DNA of 64,000 nt from assembly GCA_023053545.1 (NCBI GenBank), contig JAKZAN010000070.1, positions 124,001 through 188,000 on the forward strand, given 5' to 3'. The position numbers and the translations under genes are program-made. This DNA comes from Lepidurus packardi (taxonomy: Eukaryota > Arthropoda > Branchiopoda > Notostraca > Triopsidae). Under the pieces are notes generated by a model, which had not been told where the DNA came from, did not search any database, and was given only the letters and a program-made list of their open reading frames with translations. This document shows positions 41,801-55,951 of the stretch, piece by piece (the first letter of the stretch is position 1; each line of letters begins with the position of its first letter).

Positions 41801-43260
41801 ACTAGTATAAACTAGTTTATAAACTACGTTAAACCAGTTCAGACATGAGTAAACCAGTTTAGACATGAGTAGACCAGTTTAAACCAGTTTTAACTAGTAT
41901 AAACCAGGTTAAACCAGTGTAAAACAGTTAATAAACTAGTTTAAACCAGTTTAGACCTTTTTAGGCCTGGTTAAAACCAGTTTAAGCCAGTTAAAAACGG
42001 TTTAAACCAGTTTATAAACTAGCTTAAACAAGCTTAGACCTGTTAAAAAAAATTTAAATCAGTTTGAACTAGTATAAACCAGTATAAACCAGTTTAGACC
42101 TGTGTAAACCAGTTTATACCATTTAGAACCAGTTTAGACCTGTTTACACCGGTATAAACCAGTTTATGAAAAAGCTTAAACCAGTTTAGACCTGTTTACA
42201 CCGGTATAAACCAGTTTATGAACTCGCTTAAACCAGTTTAGACCTTTGTAAACCAGTTTAAACCAGTTTGAACTAGTATAAACAAGTTGAAACCAGTGTA
42301 AAACAGTTAATAAACTAGTTTAAACCAGTTTAGACCTGTTTAGGCCTGGTTTAAACCAGTTTAAGCCAGTTAAAAACGTTTTAAACCAGTTTATAAACTA
42401 GTTTGAACAAGTTTAGACCTGCTAAAAAAATTTCAACCAGTTTGAACTAGTATCAACCAGTTTAAACCAGTTTAGACCTGTGTAAACCAGTTATACCAGT
42501 TAAAACAAGTTTAGACATGTTAAAAAAATTTCAACCAGTTTGAACTAGTATAAACCAATTTAAACTAGTATAAACCAGTTTAAACTAGTATAAACCAGTT
42601 TAAACCAGTTTAGACCTATGTAAACCAGTTTAACCATTTAGAACCAGTTTAGACCTGTTTACCGGTATAAACCAGTTTATAAACTAGTTTTAACCAGTTT
42701 AAACCAGATTAAGCCAGTAACCGGTTTAAACCAGTTTGAACTAGTATAAACCAGTTTACACCAGTTTAGACCTGTGTAAACCAGTTTATACCATTTAGAA
42801 CCAGTTTGGACCTGTTTACACCGGTGTAAACCAGTTTATAAACTAGCTTAAACCAGTTTAGACCTGTGTAAACCAGTTTAAACCAGTTTGAACTAGTATA
42901 AACAAGTTTAAACCAGTGTAACACAGTTAATAAACTAGTTTAAACCAGTTTAGACCTGTTAAAAAAGTTTCAACCAGTTTGAACTAGTATAAACCAGTTT
43001 AAACCAGTTTAGACCTGTGTAAACCAGTTTATACCAGTTAAAACCAGTTTAGACCTGTTTACACCGGTATAAACCAGTTTATAATCTAGTTTTGACCAGT
43101 TTAAACCAGATTAAGCCAGTTTTAACCGGTTTAAACCAGTTTGAACTAGTATAAACCAGTTTACACCAGTTTAGACCTGTGTAAACCAGTTTATACCATT
43201 TAGAACCAGTTTGGACCTGTTTACACCGGTGTAAACCAGTTTATAAACTAGCTTAAAACC
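38881..43260. repeat. 2,192-bp tandem duplication in block 5
   Basis: Private variants repeat 2,192 bp apart: ATTTAGAACCAATTTAGACC at 38911 and 41103, and TTTATGAAAAAGCTTAAACC at 39971 and 42163. Near the end the second copy has lost about 10 bp (GACCTATG at 40431 and 42613, 2,182 bp apart) and has further small deletions at 42630-42720. The outer limits are approximate. Confidence 0.82.
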
Positions 43261-43930
43261 AGTTTAGACCTGTGTAAACCAGTTTATAAACTAGCTAAAA
43301 CCAGTTTGAACTAGTATAAACCAGTTTAAACCAGTGTAACACATTTAATAAACTAGTTTAAACCAGTTTAGACCTGTTAAAAAAAGACCTTTCAACCAGT
43401 TTGAACTAGTATAAACCAGTTTAAACCAGTTTAGACCTGTGTAAACCAGTTTATACTAGTTAAAACCAGTTTAGACCTGTTTACACCGGTATAAACCAGT
43501 TTATAATCTAGTTTTGACCAGTTTAAACCAGATTAAGCCAGTTTTAACCGGTTTAAACCAGTTTGAACTAGTATAAACCAGTCTATAAACTACCTTAAAC
43601 CAGTTTAGACATGAGTAAACCAGTTTTGACATGAGTAGACCAGTCTAAACCAGTTTGAACTAGTATAAACCAGTTTAAACCAGTTTAGACCTGTGTAAAC
43701 CAGTTTATACCATTTAGAACCAGTTTAGACCTGTTTACACCGGTATAAACCAGTTTATAAACTAGCTTAAACCAGTTTAGACCTGTGTTAACCAGTTTAA
43801 ACCAGTTTGAACTAGTATAAACAAGTTTAAACCAGTTTGAACTAGTATAAACAAGTTTAAACCAGTGTAAAACAGTTAATAAACTAGTTTAAACCAGTTT
43901 AGACCTGTTTAGGCCTGGTTTAAACCAGTT

Positions 43931-43970
43931 TAAGCCAGTTTAAGCCAGTTTAAGCCAGTTTAAGCCAGTT
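43931..43970. repeat. Local decamer expansion, four copies of TAAGCCAGTT
   Basis: Four identical 10-bp units in a row, where most corresponding places have one or two. It shows the 10-bp unit changing copy number by itself. Confidence 0.9.
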
Positions 43971-46900
43971 AAAAACGTTTTAAACCAGTTTAATAAACTA
44001 GTTAAAACAAGTTTAGACCTGTTAAAAAAATTTCAACCAGTTTGAACTAGTATAAACCAGTTTAAACCTTTGTAAACCAGTTTATACCAGTTAAAACCAG
44101 TTTAGACCTGTTTACACCGGTATAAACCAGTTTATAATCTGGTTTTGACCAGTTTAAACCAGATTAAGCCAGTTTTAACCGGCTTAAACCAGTTTGAACT
44201 AGTATAAACCAGTTTAAACCAGTTTAGACCTGTGTAAACCAGTTTATACCATTTAGAACCAGTTTAGACCTGTTTACACCGGTATAAACCAGTTTATAAA
44301 CTAGCTTAAACCAGTTTAGACCTGTGTAAACCAGTTTAAACCAGTTTGAACTAGTATAAACAAGTTTAAACCAGTGTAACACAGTTAATAAACTAGTTTA
44401 AACCAGTTTAGACCTGTTAAAAATGTAAACCAGTTTGAACTAGTTTATACCAGTTAAAACCAGTTTAGACCTGTTTACACCGGTATAAACCAGTTTATAA
44501 TCTAGTTTTGACCAGTTTAAACCAGATTAAGCCAGTTTTAACCGGTTTAAACCAGTTTGAACTAGTATAAACCAGTTTATAAACTACGTTAAACCAGTTT
44601 AGACATGAGTAAACCAGTTTAGACATGAGTAGACCAGTTTAAACCAGTTTGAACTAGTATAAACCAGGTTAAACCAGTGTAAAACAGTTAATAAACTAGT
44701 TTAAACCAGTTTAGACCTTTTTAGGTCTGGTTTAAAACCAGTTTAAGCCAGTTAAAAACGTTTTAAACCAGTTTATAAACTAGCTTAAACAAGCTTAGAC
44801 CTGTTAAAAAAAATTTAAATCAGTTTGAACTAGTATAAACCAGTATAAACCAGTTTAGACCTGTGTAAACCAGTTTATACCATTTAGAACCAGTTTAAAC
44901 CAGTTTGAACTAGTATAAACCAGTTTATAAACTAGCTTAAACCAGTTTAGACATGAGTAAACCAGTTTTGACATGAGTAGACCAGTTTAAACCAGTTTGA
45001 ACTAGTATAAACAAGTTGAAACCAGTGTAAAACAGTTAATAAACTAGTTTAAACCAGTTTAGACCTGTTTAGGCCTGGTTTAAACCAGTTTAAGCCAGTT
45101 AAAAACGTTTTAAACCAGTTTATAAACTAGTTTGAACAAGTTTAGACCTGCTAAAAAAATTTCAATCAGTTTGAACTAGTATCAACCAGTTTAAACCAGT
45201 TTAGACCTGTGTAAACCAGTTATACCAGTTAAAACAAGTTTAGACATGTTAAAAAAATTTCAACCAGTTTGAACTAGTATAAACCAATTAAAACCAGTTT
45301 AGACCTGTTTACACCGGTATAAACCAGTTTATAATCTAGTTTTAACCAGTTTAAACAAGGTTAAGCCAGTTTTAACCGGTTTAAACCAGTTTGAAGTAGT
45401 ATAAACCAGTTTATAAACTACGTTAAACCAGTTTAGACATGAGTAAACCAGTTTAGACATGAGTAGACCAGTTTAAACCAGTTTGAACTAGTATAAACCA
45501 GGTTAAACCAGTGTAAAACAGTTAATAAACCAGTTTACACCAGTTTAGACCTGTGTAAACCAGTTTATACCATTTAGAACCAGTTTGGACCTGTTTACAC
45601 CGGTGTAAACCAGTTTATAAACTAGCTTAAACCAGTTTAGAACTGTGTAAACCAGTTTAAACCAGTTTGAACTAGTATAAACAAGTTTAAACCAGTGTAA
45701 CACAGTTAATAAACTAGTTTAAACCAGTTTAGACCTGTTAAAAAAGTTTCAAACAGTTTGAACTAGTATAAACCAGTTTAAACCAGTTTAGACCTGTGTA
45801 AACCAGTTTATAAAAGTTAAAACCAGTTTAGACCTGTTTTTATAAACCAGTTTGTAATCTAGTTTTGACCAGTTTAGACCTGTTTACACCGGTATAAACC
45901 AGTTTGTAATCTAGTTTTGACCAGTTTAAACCAGATTAAGCCAGTTTTAACCGGTTTAAACCAGTTTGAACTAGTATAAACCAGTCTATAAACTACCTTA
46001 AACCAGTTGAGACATGAGTAAACCAGTTTTGACATGAGTAGACCAGTCTAAACCAGTTTGAATTAGTATAAACCAGTTTAAACCAGTTTAGACCTGTGTA
46101 AACCAGTTTATGCCATTTAGAACCAGTTTAGACCTGTTTACAAAGGTATAAACCAGTTTATAAACTAGCTAAAACCAGTTTAGACCTGTGTAAACCAGTT
46201 TAAACCAGTTTGAACTAGTATAAACAAGTTTAAACCAGTGTAAAACAGTTAATAAACTAGTTTAAACCAGTTAAGACCTGTTTAGGCCTGTTTTAAACCA
46301 GTTTAAGCCAGTTTGAACCAGTTAAAAACGTTTTAAACCAGTTTTTTAAACTAGTTAAAACAAGTTTAGACCTGTTAAAAAAATTTCAACCAGTTTGAAC
46401 TAGTATAAACCAGTTTAAACCTTTGTAAACAAGTTTATACAAGTTAAAACCAGTTTAGACCTGTTTACACCGGTATAAACCAGTTTATAATCTGGTTTTG
46501 ACCAGTTTAAACCAGATTAAGCCAGTTTTAACCGGCTTAAACCAGTTTGAACTAGTATAAACCAGTTTAAACCAGTTTAGACCTGTGTAAACCAGTTTAT
46601 GCCATTTAGAACCAGTTTAGACCTGTTTACAAAGGTATAAACCAGTTTATAAACTAGATTAAACCAGTTTAGGCCTGTGTAAACCAGTTTAAACCAGTTT
46701 GAACTAGTATAAACAAGTTTAAACCAGTTTAAAACAGTTAATAAACTAGTTTAAACCAGTTAAGACCTGTTTAGGCCTGGTTTAAACCAGTTTAAGTTAG
46801 TTTAAGCCAGTAAAAAACGTTTTAAATCAGTTTATAAACTAGTTAAAACAAGTTTAGACCTGTTGAAAAAATTTCAACCAGTTTGAACTAGTATATACCA

Positions 46901-49900
46901 GTTTAAACCTTTGTAAACCAGTTTATACCAGTTAAAACCAGTTTAGACCTGTTTACACCGGTATAAACCAGTTTATAATCTGGTTTTGACCAGTTTACAC
47001 CAGATTAAGCCAGTTTTAACCGGTTTAAACCAGTTTGAACTAGTATAAACCAGTTTAAACCAGTTTAGACCTGTGTAAACCAGTTTATGCCATTTAGAAC
47101 CAGTTTAGACCTGTTTACAAAGGTATAAACCAGTTTATAAACTAGCTAAAACCAGTTTAGACCTGTGTAAACCAGTTTAAACCAGTTTGAACTAGTATAA
47201 ACAAGTTTAAATTAGTGTAAAACAGTTAATAAACTAGTTTAAACCAGTTAAGACCTGTTTAGGCCTGTTTTAAACCAGTTTAAGCCAGTTTAAGCCAGTT
47301 AAAAACGTTTTGAACCAGTTTTTGAAACTAGTTAAAACAAGTTTAGACCTGTTAAAAAAATTTCAACCAGTTTGAACTAGTATAAACCAGTTTAAACCTT
47401 TGTAAACCAGTTTATACCAGTTAAAACCAGTTTAGACCTGTTTACACCAGTATAAACCAGTTTATAATCTGGTTTTGACCAGTTTAAACCAGATTAAGCC
47501 AGTTTTAACCGGCTTAAACCAGTTTGAACTAGTATAAACCAGTTTAAACCAGTTTAGACCTGTGTAAACCAGTTTATACCATTTAGAACCAATTTAGACC
47601 TGTTTACACCGGTATAAACCAGTTTATAATCTAGCTTAAACCAGTTTAGACCTGTGTAAACCAGTTTAAACCAGTTTGAACTAGTATAAACAAGTTTAAA
47701 CCAGTGTAAAACAGTTATTAAACTAGTTTAAACCAGTTTAGACCTGTTTAGGCCTGGTTTAAACCAGTTTAAGCCAGTTAAAAACGTTTTAAACCAGTTT
47801 ATAAACTAGTTTGAACAAGTTTAGACCTGTTAAAAAAATTTCAACCAGTTTGAACTAGTATCAACCAGTTTAAACCAGTTTAGACCTGTGTTAACCAGTT
47901 TATACCAGTTAAAACCAGTTTAGACCTGTTTACACCGGTATAAACCAGTTTATAATCTAGTTTTGACCAGTTTAAACCAGATTAAGCCAGTTTTAACCGG
48001 TTTAAACCAGTTTGAACTAGTTTAAACCAGTTTACACCAGTTTAGACCTGTGTAAACCAGTTTATACCATTTAGAACCAGTTTGGACCTGTTTACACCGG
48101 TGTAAACCAGTTTATAAACTAGCTTAAACCAGTTTAGAACTGTGTAAACCAGTTTAAACCAGTTTGAACTAGTATAAACCAGTTTAAACCAGTTTAGACC
48201 TGTGTAAACCAGTTTATGCCATTTAGAACCAGTTTAGACCTGTTTACAAAGGTATAAACCAGTTTATAAACTAGATTAAACCAGTTTAGACCTTTGTAAA
48301 CCAGTTTAAACCAGTTTGAACTAGTATAAACAAGTTTAAACCAGTTTAAAACAGTTAATAAACTAGTTTAAACCAGTTAAGACCTGTTTAGGCCTGGTTT
48401 AAACCAGTTTAAGTTAGTTTAAGCCAGTAAAAAACGTTTTAAATCAGTTTATAAACTAGTTAAAACAAGTTTAGACCTGTTGAAAAATTTCAACCAGTTT
48501 GAACTAGTATATACCAGTTTAAACCTTTGTAAACCAGTTTATACCAGTTAAAACCAGTTTAGACCTGTTTACACCGGTATAAACCAGTTTATAATCTGGT
48601 TTTGACCAGTTTACACCAGATTAAGCCAGTTTTAACCGGTTTAAACCAGTTTGAACTAGTATAAACCAGTTTAAACCAGTTTAGACCTGTGTAAACCAGT
48701 TTATGCCATTTAGAACCAGTTTAGACCTGTTTACAAAGGTATAAACCAGTTTATAAACTAGCTAAAACCAGTTTAGAACTGTGTAAACCAGTTTAAACCA
48801 GTTTGAACTAGTATAAACAAGTTTAAACCAGTGTAAAACAGTTAATAAACTAGTTTAAACCAGTTAAGACCTGTTTAGGCCTGTTTTAAACCAGTTTAAG
48901 CCAGTTTAAGCCAGTTAAAAACGTTTTGAACCAGTTTTTTAAACTAGTTAAAACAAGTTTAGACCTGTTAAAAAAATTTCAACCAGTTTGAACTAGTATA
49001 AACCAGTTTAAACCTTTGTAAACCAGTTTATACCAGTTAAAACCAGTTTAGACCTGTTTACACCGGTATAAACCAGTTTATAATCTGGTTTGGACCAGTT
49101 TAAACCAGATTAAGCCAGTTTTAACCGGCTTAAACCAGTTTGAACTAGTATAAACCAGTTTAAACCAGTTTAGACCTGTGTAAACCAGTTTATACCATTT
49201 AGAACCAATTTAGACCTGTTTACACCGGTATAAACCAGTTTATAATCTAGCTTAAACCAGTTTAGACCTGTGTAAACCAGTTTAAACCAGTTTGAACTAG
49301 TATAAACAACTTTAAACCAGTGTAACACAGTTAATAAACTAGTTTAAACCAGTTTAAACCTGTTAAAAAAATTTCAACCAGTTTGATCTAGTATAAACCA
49401 GTTTACACCAGTTTAGACCTGCGTAAACCAGTTTATACCATTTAGAACCAGTTTGGACCTGTTTACACCGGTGTAAACCAGTTTATAAACTAGCTTAAAC
49501 CAGTTTAGAACTGTGTTAACCAGTTTAAACCAGTTTGAACTAGTATAAACAAGTTTAAACCAGTGTAACACAGTTAATAAACTAGTTTAAACCAGTTTAG
49601 ACCTGTTAAAAAAGTTTCAACCAGTTTGAACTAGTATAAACCAGTTTAAACCAGTTTAGACCTGTGTAAACCAGTTTATAAAAGTTAAAACCAGTTTAGA
49701 CCTGTTTACACCGGTATGAACCAGTTTGTAATCTAGTTTTGACCAGTTTAAACCAGATTAAGCCAGTTTTAACCGGTTTAAACCAGTTTGAACTAGTATA
49801 AACCAGTCTATAAACTACCTTAAACCAGTTTAGACATGAGTAAACCAGTTTTGACATGAGCAGACCAGTCTAAACCAGTTTGAACTAGTATAAACCAGTT

Positions 49901-52900
49901 TAAACCAGTTTAGACCTGTGTAAACCAGTTTATGCCATTTAGAACCAGTTTAGACCTGTTTACAAAGGTATAAACCAGTTTATAAACTAGCTAAAACCAG
50001 TTTAGACCTGTGTAAACCAGTTTAAACCAGTTTGAACTAGTATAAACAAGTTTAAACCAGTGTAAAACAGTTAATAAACTAGTTTAAACCAGTTAAGACC
50101 TGTTTAGGCCTGTTTTAAACCAGTTTAAGCCAGTTTAAGCCAGTTAAAAACGTTTTGAACCAGTTTTTTAAACTAGTTAAAACAAGTTTAGACCTGTTAA
50201 AAAAATTTCAACCAGTTTGAACTAGTATAAACCAGTTTAAACCTTTGTAAACCAGTTTATACCAGTTAAAACCAGTTTAGACCTGTTTACACCGGTATAA
50301 ACCAGTTTATAATCTGGTTTGGACCAGTTTAAACCAGATTAAGCCAGTTTTAACCGGCTTAAACCAGTTTGAACTAGTATAAACCAGTTTAAACCAGTTT
50401 AGACCTGTGTAAACCAGTTTATACCATTTAGAACCAATTTAGACCTGTTTACACCGGTATAAACCAGTTTATAATCTAGCTTAAACCAGTGTAGACCTGT
50501 GTAAACCAGTTTAAACCAGTTTGAACTAGTATAAACAACTTTAAACCAGTGTAACACAGTTAATAAACTAGTTTAAACCAGTTTAAACCTGTTAAAAAAA
50601 TTTCAACCAGTTTGATCTAGTATAAACCAGTTTACACCAGTTTAGACCTGCGTAAACCAGTTTATACCATTTAGAACCAGTTTGGACCTGTTTACACCGG
50701 TGTAAACCAGTTTATAAACTAGCTTAAACCAGTTTAGAACTGTGTTAACCAGTTTAAACCAGTTTGAACTAGTATAAACAAGTTTAAACCAGTGTAACAC
50801 AGTTAATAAACTAGTTTAAACCAGTTTAGACCTGTTAAAAAAGTTTCAACCAGTTTGAACTAGTATAAACCAGTTTAAACCAGTTTAGACCTGTGTAAAC
50901 CAGTTTATAAAAGTTAAAACCAGTTTAGACCTGTTTACACCGGTATGAACCAGTTTGTAATCTAGTTTTGACCAGTTTAAACCAGATTAAGCCAGTTTTA
51001 ACCGGTTTAAACCAGTTTGAACTAGTATAAACCAGTCTATAAACTACCTTAAACCAGTTTAGACATGAGTAAACCAGTTTTGACATGAGCAGACCAGTCT
51101 AAACCAGTTTGAACTAGTATAAACCAGTTTAAACCAGTTTAGACCTGTGTAAACCAGTTTATGCCATTTAGAACCAGTTTAGACCTGTTTACAAAGGTAT
51201 AAACCAGTTTATAAACTAGCTAAAACCAGTTTAGACCTGTGTAAACCAGTTTAAACCAGTTTGAACTAGTATAAACAAGTTTAAACCAGTGTAAAACAGT
51301 TAATAAACTAGTTTAAACCAGTTAAGACCTGTTTAGGCCTGTTTTAAACCAGTTTAAGCCAGTTTAAGCCAGTTAAAAACGTTTTAAACCAGTTTTTTAA
51401 ACTAGTTAAAACAAGTTTAGACCTGTTAAAAAAATTTCAACCAGTTTGAACTAGTATAAACCAGTTTAAACCTTTGTAAACCAGTTTATACCAGTTAAAA
51501 CCAGTTTAGACCTGTTTACACCGGTATAAACCAGTTTATAATCTGGTTTGGACCAGTTTAAACCAGATTAAGCCAGTTTTAACCGGCTTAAACCAGTTTG
51601 AACTAGTATAAACCAGTTTAAACCAGTTTTGACCTGTGTAAACCAGTTTATACCATTTAGAACCAATTTAGACCTGTTTACACCGGTATAAACCAGTTTA
51701 TAATCTAGCTTAAACCAGTTTAGACCTGTGTAAACCAGTTTAAACCAGTTTGAACTAGTATAAACAACTTTAAACCAGTGTAACACAGTTAATAAACTAG
51801 TTTAAACCAGTTTAGACCTGTTAAAAAAGTTTCAACCAGTTTGAACTAGTATAAACCAGTTTAAACCAGTTTAGACCTGTGTAAACCAGTTTATAAAAGT
51901 TAAAACCAGTTTAGACCTGTTTACACCGGTATGAACCAGTTTGTAATCTAGTTTTGACCAGTTTAAACCAGATTAAGCCAGTTTTAACCGGTTTAAACCA
52001 GTTTGAACTAGTATAAACCAGTCTATAAACTACCTTAAACCAGTTTAGACATGAGTAAACCAGTTTTGACATGAGCAGACCAGTCTAAACCAGTTTGAAC
52101 TAGTATAAACCAGTTTAAACCAGTTTAGACCTGTGTAAACCAGTTTATGCCATTTAGAACCAGTTTAGACCTGTTTACAAAGGTATAAACCAGTTTATAA
52201 ACTAGCTAAAACCAGTTTAGACCTGTGTAAACCAGTTTAAACCAGTTTGAACTAGTATAAACAAGTTTAAACCAGTGTAAAACAGTTAATAAACTAGTTT
52301 AAACCAGTTAAGACCTGTTTAGGCCTGTTTTAAACCAGTTTAAGCCAGTTTAAGCCAGTTAAAAACGTTTTAAACCAGTTTTTTAAACTAGTTAAAACAA
52401 GTTTAGACCTGTTAAAAAAATTTCAACCAGTTTGAACTAGTATAAACCAGTTTAAACCTTTGTAAACCAGTTTATACCAGTTAAAACCAGTTTAGACCTG
52501 TTTACACCGGTATAAACCAGTTTATAATCTGGTTTGGACCAGTTTAAACCAGATTAAGCCAGTTTTAACCGGCTTAAACCAGTTTGAACTAGTATAAACC
52601 AGTTTAAACCAGTTTAGACCTGTGTAAACCAGTTTATACCATTTAGAACCAATTTAGACCTGTTTACACCGGTATAAACCAGTTTATAATCTAGCTTAAA
52701 CCAGTTTAGACCTGTGTAAACCAGTTTAAACCAGTTTGAACTAGTATAAACAACTTTAAACCAGTGTAACACAGTTAATAAACTAGTTTAAACCAGTTTA
52801 AACCTGTTAAAAAAATTTCAACCAGTTTGATCTAGTATAAACCAGTTTACACCAGTTTAGACCTGCGTAAACCAGTTTATACCATTTAGAACCAGTTTGG

Positions 52901-53580
52901 ACCTGTTTACACCGGTGTAAACCAGTTTATAAACTAGCTTAAACCAGTTTAGAACTGTGTTAACCAGTTTAAACCAGTTTGAACTAGTATAAACAAGTTT
53001 AAACCAGTGTAACACAGTTAATAAACTAGTTTAAACCAGTTTAGACCTGTTAAAAAAGTTTCAACCAGTTTGAACTAGTATAAACCAGTTTAAACCAGTT
53101 TAGACCTGTGTAAACCAGTTTATAAAAGTTAAAACCAGTTTAGACCTGTTTACACCGGTATGAACCAGTTTGTAATCTAGTTTTGACCAGTTTAAACCAG
53201 ATTAAGCCAGTTTTAACCGGTTTAAACCAGTTTGAACTAGTATAAACCAGTCTATAAACTACCTTAAACCAGTTTAGACCTGTGTAAACCAGTTTAAACC
53301 AGTTTGAACTAGTATAAACAAGTTTAAACCAGTGTAAAACAGTTAATAAACTAGTTTAAACCAGTTAAGACCTGTTTAGGCCTGTTTTAAACCAGTTTAA
53401 GCCAGTTTAAGCCAGTTAAAAACGTTTTAAACCAGTTTTTTAAACTAGTTAAAAAAAGTTTAGACCTGTTAAAAAAATTTCAACCAGTTTGAACTAGTAT
53501 AAACCAGTTTAAACCTTTGTAAACCAGTTTATACCAGTTAAAACCAGTTTAGACCTGTTTACACCGGTATAAACCAGTTT

Positions 53581-53704
53581 ATAATCTGGTTTTGACCAGT
53601 TTAAACCAGATTAAGCCAGTTTTAATCGGCTTAAACCAGTTTATAATCTGGTTTTGACCAGTTTAAACCAGATTAAGCCAGTTTTAATCGGCTTAAACCA
53701 GTTT
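53581..53704. repeat. 62-bp tandem duplication inside a higher-order unit
   Basis: Two copies of a 62-bp segment beginning ATAATCTGGTTTTGACC and containing TTTTAATCGGC, at 53581 and 53643. The same duplication is at 55828-55951. Confidence 0.9.
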
Positions 53705-55827
53705 GAACTAGTATAAACCAGTTTAAACCAGTTTAGACCTGTGTAAACCAGTTTATACCATTTAGAAACAATTTAGACCTGTTTACACCGCTATAAACCA
53801 GTTTATAAACTAGCTTAAACCAGTTTAGACCTGTGTAAACCAGTTTAAACCAGTTTGAACTAGTATAAACAAGTTTAATCCAGTGTAACACAGTTAATAA
53901 ACTAGTTTAAACCAGTTTAGACCTGTTAAAAAAATTTCAACCAGTTTGATCTAGTATAAACCAGTTTATAAAAGTTAAAACCAGTTTAGACCTGTTTACA
54001 CCGGTATGAACCAGTTTGTAATCTAGTTTTGACCAGTTTAAACCAGATTAAGCCAGTTTTAACCGGTTTAAACCAGTTTGAACTAGTATAAACCAGTCTA
54101 TAAACTACCTTAAACCAGTTTAGACATGAGTAAACCAGTTTTGACATGAGCAGACCAGTCTAAACCAGTTTGAACTAGTATAAACCAGTTTAAACCAGTT
54201 TAGACCTGTGTAAACCAGTTTATGCCATTTAGAACCAGTTTAGACCTGTTTACAAAGGTATAAACCAGTTTATAAACTAGCTAAAACCAGTTTAGACCTG
54301 TGTAAACCAGTTTAAACCAGTTTGAACTAGTATAAACAAGTTTAAACCAGTGTAAAACAGTTAATAAACTAGTTTAAACCAGTTAAGACCTGTTTAGGCC
54401 TGTTTTAAACCAGTTTAAGCCAGTTTAAGCCAGTTAAAAACGTTTTAAACCAGTTTTTTAAACTAGTTAAAACAAGTTTAGACCTGTTAAAAAAATTTCA
54501 ACCAGTTTGAACTAGTATAAACCAGTTTAAACCTTTGTAAACCAGTTTATACCAGTTAAAACCAGTTTAGACCTGTTTACACCGGTATAAACCAGTTTAT
54601 AATCTGGTTTGGACCAGTTTAAACCAGATTAAGCCAGTTTTAATCGGCTTAAACCAGTTTGAACTAGTATAAACCAGTTTAAACCAGTTTAGACCTGTGT
54701 AAACCAGTTTATACCATTTAGAAACAATTTAGACCTGTTTACACCGGTATAAACCAGTTTATAAACTAGCTTAAACCAGTTTAGACCTGTGTAAACCAGT
54801 TTAAACCAGTTTGAACTAGTATAAACAAGTTTAAACCAGTGTAACACAGTTAATAAACTAGTTTAAACCAGTTTAGACCTGTTAAAAAAATTTCAACCAG
54901 TTTGATCTAGTATAAACCAGTTTACACCAGTTTAGACCTGTGTAAACCAGTTTATACCATTTAGAACCAGTTTGGACCTGTTTACACCGGTGTAAACCAG
55001 TTTATAAACTAGCTTAAACCAGTTTAGACCTGTGTAAACCAGTTTAATCCAGTTTGAACTAGTATAAACAAGTTTAAACCAGTGTAACACAGTTAATAAA
55101 CTAGTTTAAACCAGTTTAGACCTGTTAAAAAAATTTCAACCAGTTTGAACTAGTATAAACCAGGTTAACCCAGTTTAGACCTGTGTAAACCAGTTTATAC
55201 CAGTTAAAACCAGTTTAGACCTGTTTACACCGGTATAAACCAGTTTATAATCTAGTTTTGACCAGTTTAAACCAGATTAAGCCAGTTTTAACCGGTTTAA
55301 ACCAGTTTGAACTAGTATAAACCAGTCTATAAACTACCTTAAACCAGTTTAGACATGAGTAAACCAGTTTTGACATGAGCAGACCAGTCTAAACCAGTTT
55401 GAACTAGTATAAACCAGTTTAAACCAGTTTAGACCTGTGTAAACCAGTTTATGCCATTTAGAACCAGTTTAGACCTGTTTACAAAGGTATAAACCAGTTT
55501 ATAAACTAGCTAAAACCAGTTTAGACCTGTGTAAACCAGTTTAAACCAGTTTGAACTAGTATAAACAAGTTTAAACCAGTGTAAAACAGTTAATAAACTA
55601 GTTTAAACCAGTTAAGACCTGTTTAGGCCTGTTTTAAACCAGTTTAAGCCAGTTTAAGCCAGTTAAAAACGTTTTAAACCAGTTTTTTAAACTAGTTAAA
55701 ACAAGTTTAGACCTGTTAAAAAAATTTCAACCAGTTTGAACTAGTATAAACCAGTTTAAACCTTTGTAAACCAGTTTATACCAGTTAAAACCAGTTTAGA
55801 CCTGTTTACACCGGTATAAACCAGTTT

Positions 55828-55951
55828 ATAATCTGGTTTTGACCAGTTTAAACCAGATTAAGCCAGTTTTAATCGGCTTAAACCAGTTTATAATCTGGTT
55901 TTGACCAGTTTAAACCAGATTAAGCCAGTTTTAATCGGCTTAAACCAGTTT
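55828..55951. repeat. 62-bp tandem duplication, second occurrence
   Basis: ATAATCTGGTTTTGACC begins at 55828 and 55890. This explains why the interval from 55324 is 1,291 bp rather than 1,229 bp. The intervening higher-order copy near 54600 has only one 62-bp segment. Confidence 0.9.

Noticed and set aside
51568-51786. A 72-codon minus-strand frame in the satellite (LNWFKLVYTGLNWF-type repeats), and a similar one at 2131-2328.
   Set aside because: It is a direct reading of the decamer in a frame that happens to lack stops. There is no start context or domain, and such frames appear wherever variants remove the stops.
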